Shown piece by piece: positions 32,501-32,699 of a stretch of DNA of 32,699 bases (position 1 is its first letter; the number at the start of each line of letters is the position of its first letter). Source of the stretch: an uncultured Lachnospiraceae bacterium (GTDB taxonomy: Bacteria > Bacillota > Clostridia > Lachnospirales > Lachnospiraceae); NCBI GenBank assembly GCA_900320325.1, contig ONRU01000008.1, positions 1 to 32,699 of the forward strand. The letters run 5' to 3'. The translations under genes and the position numbers were made by a program. The notes under the pieces were generated by a model that was not told the DNA's origin, did no database searches, and saw only the letters and a list, made by a program, of their open reading frames with translations.

Positions 32501-32699
32501 GGCATCCCATGGAGGAATACAGCGCCCTGTGGAAGAGCAATATTACAGCCAAAGCGGCGGATTTTTATCTGGACGAAGAAATCGGCCAGGCCCGGATCCG
32601 GGACGGCTCCAAAGCCACCATCGGCGGGATGATCGCGGAAAAGACCATCAAGTATACCCGGCAGAACAAGGTCATGGCTTTTCTGACCCTGGAGGATAT
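29560..32699 (+). CDS. dnaE: DNA polymerase III subunit alpha DnaE (3' end outside window)
   Basis: This is a replicative or accessory DNA polymerase of the C family, DnaE type, open from GTG at 29560 to the window edge (about 1046 codons). Order of parts: PHP domain with HLHVHTEYSLLDG (5-17) and AITDHG; polymerase palm with GPGRGSAAGS (355-364) and PDIDVDF, where Asp397 and Asp399 are catalytic; the thumb and fingers, including GIALYRPGPMDFIP and FNKSHAACYAVV; a helix-hairpin-helix region; an internal clamp-binding motif QLSLF (937-941); and the start of the OB fold (ATIGGMIAEKTIKYTR). A very good AAGGAGGT precedes the GTG. No terminator separates it from ispD. PolC would carry an exonuclease domain, which is lacking here. 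Confidence 0.97.
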   Translation, partial: MAFAHLHVHTEYSLLDGSNKIKEYVSQVKALGMDSAAITDHGVMYGVIDFYRACKSEGIRPVLGCEVYVAPGSRFDREKNAGDDRYYHLILLAENNTGYSNLMKIVSRSFTEGYYYKPRVDLDLLREFHEGIICTSACLAGEVARNIVRGNMAEAEQAALRYRDIFGDENFFLELQDHGYKDQQTVNAALLNMHEKYGIPLVATNDVHYTYKEDAEPHDILLCIQTGKKLSDENRMRYTGGQFYLKSEAEMRALFPYAREALENTEKIARRCNVEIEFGVTRLPRFDVPEGYDSWTYLNKLCDDGMAERYPEDDGTLRDRLDFELNTIRQMGYVDYFLIVWDYINYARENGIMVGPGRGSAAGSIVSYCLHITDIDPIRYNLLFERFLNPERVSMPDIDVDFCFERRQEVIDYVTRKYGRDRVMQIITFGTMLAKGVVRDVGRVMDLPYGFVDSIAKMIPAELGMTLEKALQMNPELKSTYEQDERVRKLIDMARRLEGLPRHSSVHAAGVVICSEPAEDLVPLSRAQDGSVTTQFTMTTIEELGLLKMDFLGLRTLTVIQNAVRMANRSIEAAGGGYPPGEPRMSAREVRENPAGYPLRMEAIDYDDKAVLGSLSTGHTEGVFQLESAGMQSFMKELKPGSLEDIIAGIALYRPGPMDFIPKYIEGKNHADHITYDCPQLEPILAPTYGCIVYQEQVMSIVRDLGGYTLGRSDLVRRAMSKKKQSVMEKERRNFVYGNPEENVPGCISRGIPEYTASHIYDMMMDFAKYAFNKSHAACYAVVTYQTAWLKYYYPTEFMAALMTSVIDFPAKVAGYILTCRSMKIPLLPPDINEGEAGFSVSGGAVRYGLTAIKGVGRPVIDGIIAERKARGPFRDLHDFLSRMVMQEREINRRVIESFIKAGALDCLGATRKQMMSVYMRMMDDLQSSRRNDMAGQLSLFDIVDEEDKAEYLVRMPDIGEYPREMMLAFEKEVLGIYVSGHPMEEYSALWKSNITAKAADFYLDEEIGQARIRDGSKATIGGMIAEKTIKYTRQNKVMAFLTLED

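Noticed and set aside
30637..32505. 622-residue minus-strand ORF across dnaE
   Set aside because: The plus strand encodes an uninterrupted DnaE with catalytic motifs; the antisense reading is only a long open frame in GC-rich DNA.

Overview
The window looks like a chromosomal segment of a moderately GC-rich Firmicute, most likely a Lachnospiraceae-type clostridium. That is an inference from protein character and gene order, not from a marker gene. Supporting signs are strong GGAGG-type ribosome binding sites, frequent TTG/GTG starts, a Gram-positive type lipoprotein, a clostridial-style MurA, a stand-alone alarmone synthetase, and the tsaE-tsaB-rimI-rnz-tsaD cluster. No rRNA, tRNA or CRISPR array was seen.

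Layout. (1) 1-1820: an insertion sequence with a DDE transposase, followed by a run of regularly spaced palindromes. (2) 2068-6623: a LacI-family regulator, a structured spacer holding the tail of a broken thioesterase gene, a lipoprotein of unknown role, 4-alpha-glucanotransferase (malQ) and a small membrane protein. (3) 6663-8178: a CYTH-domain protein and a divergently transcribed DUF1624-type membrane acyltransferase. (4) 8159-14645: a TetR repressor facing an MMPL/RND transporter, then a 1108-residue secreted protein with Leu/Gly heptad repeats. Three related 13-bp palindromes lie between regulator and transporter. (5) 14811-16493: a phosphohexomutase on the minus strand. (6) 16867-20954: three consecutive family-2 glycosyltransferases. 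(7) 21090-24794: a small alarmone synthetase, a 20-codon ORF overlapping the start of a membrane-anchored coiled-coil protein, a flavin reductase-like protein and MurA. (8) 24945-28586: tsaE, tsaB, rimI, RNase Z and tsaD, tightly packed with ATGA overlaps. (9) 28664-end: ispD, then dnaE, which runs off the window.

How the genes fit together. MalQ and the phosphohexomutase suit alpha-glucan breakdown into glucose-6-phosphate, and the nearby LacI protein is a plausible but unproven regulator. The glycosyltransferases, MurA and the MMPL/heptad-repeat pair all concern the cell envelope. TsaE, TsaB and TsaD make the t6A modification of tRNA, and RNase Z in the same operon trims tRNA 3' ends, so this block is a tRNA-maturation operon. 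The least understood parts are the TetR-MMPL-heptad-repeat module, the glycosyltransferase trio in which the two-domain members are each degenerate in a different half, the coupled small ORF at 22054, and several unusual inverted-repeat arrays in spacers.
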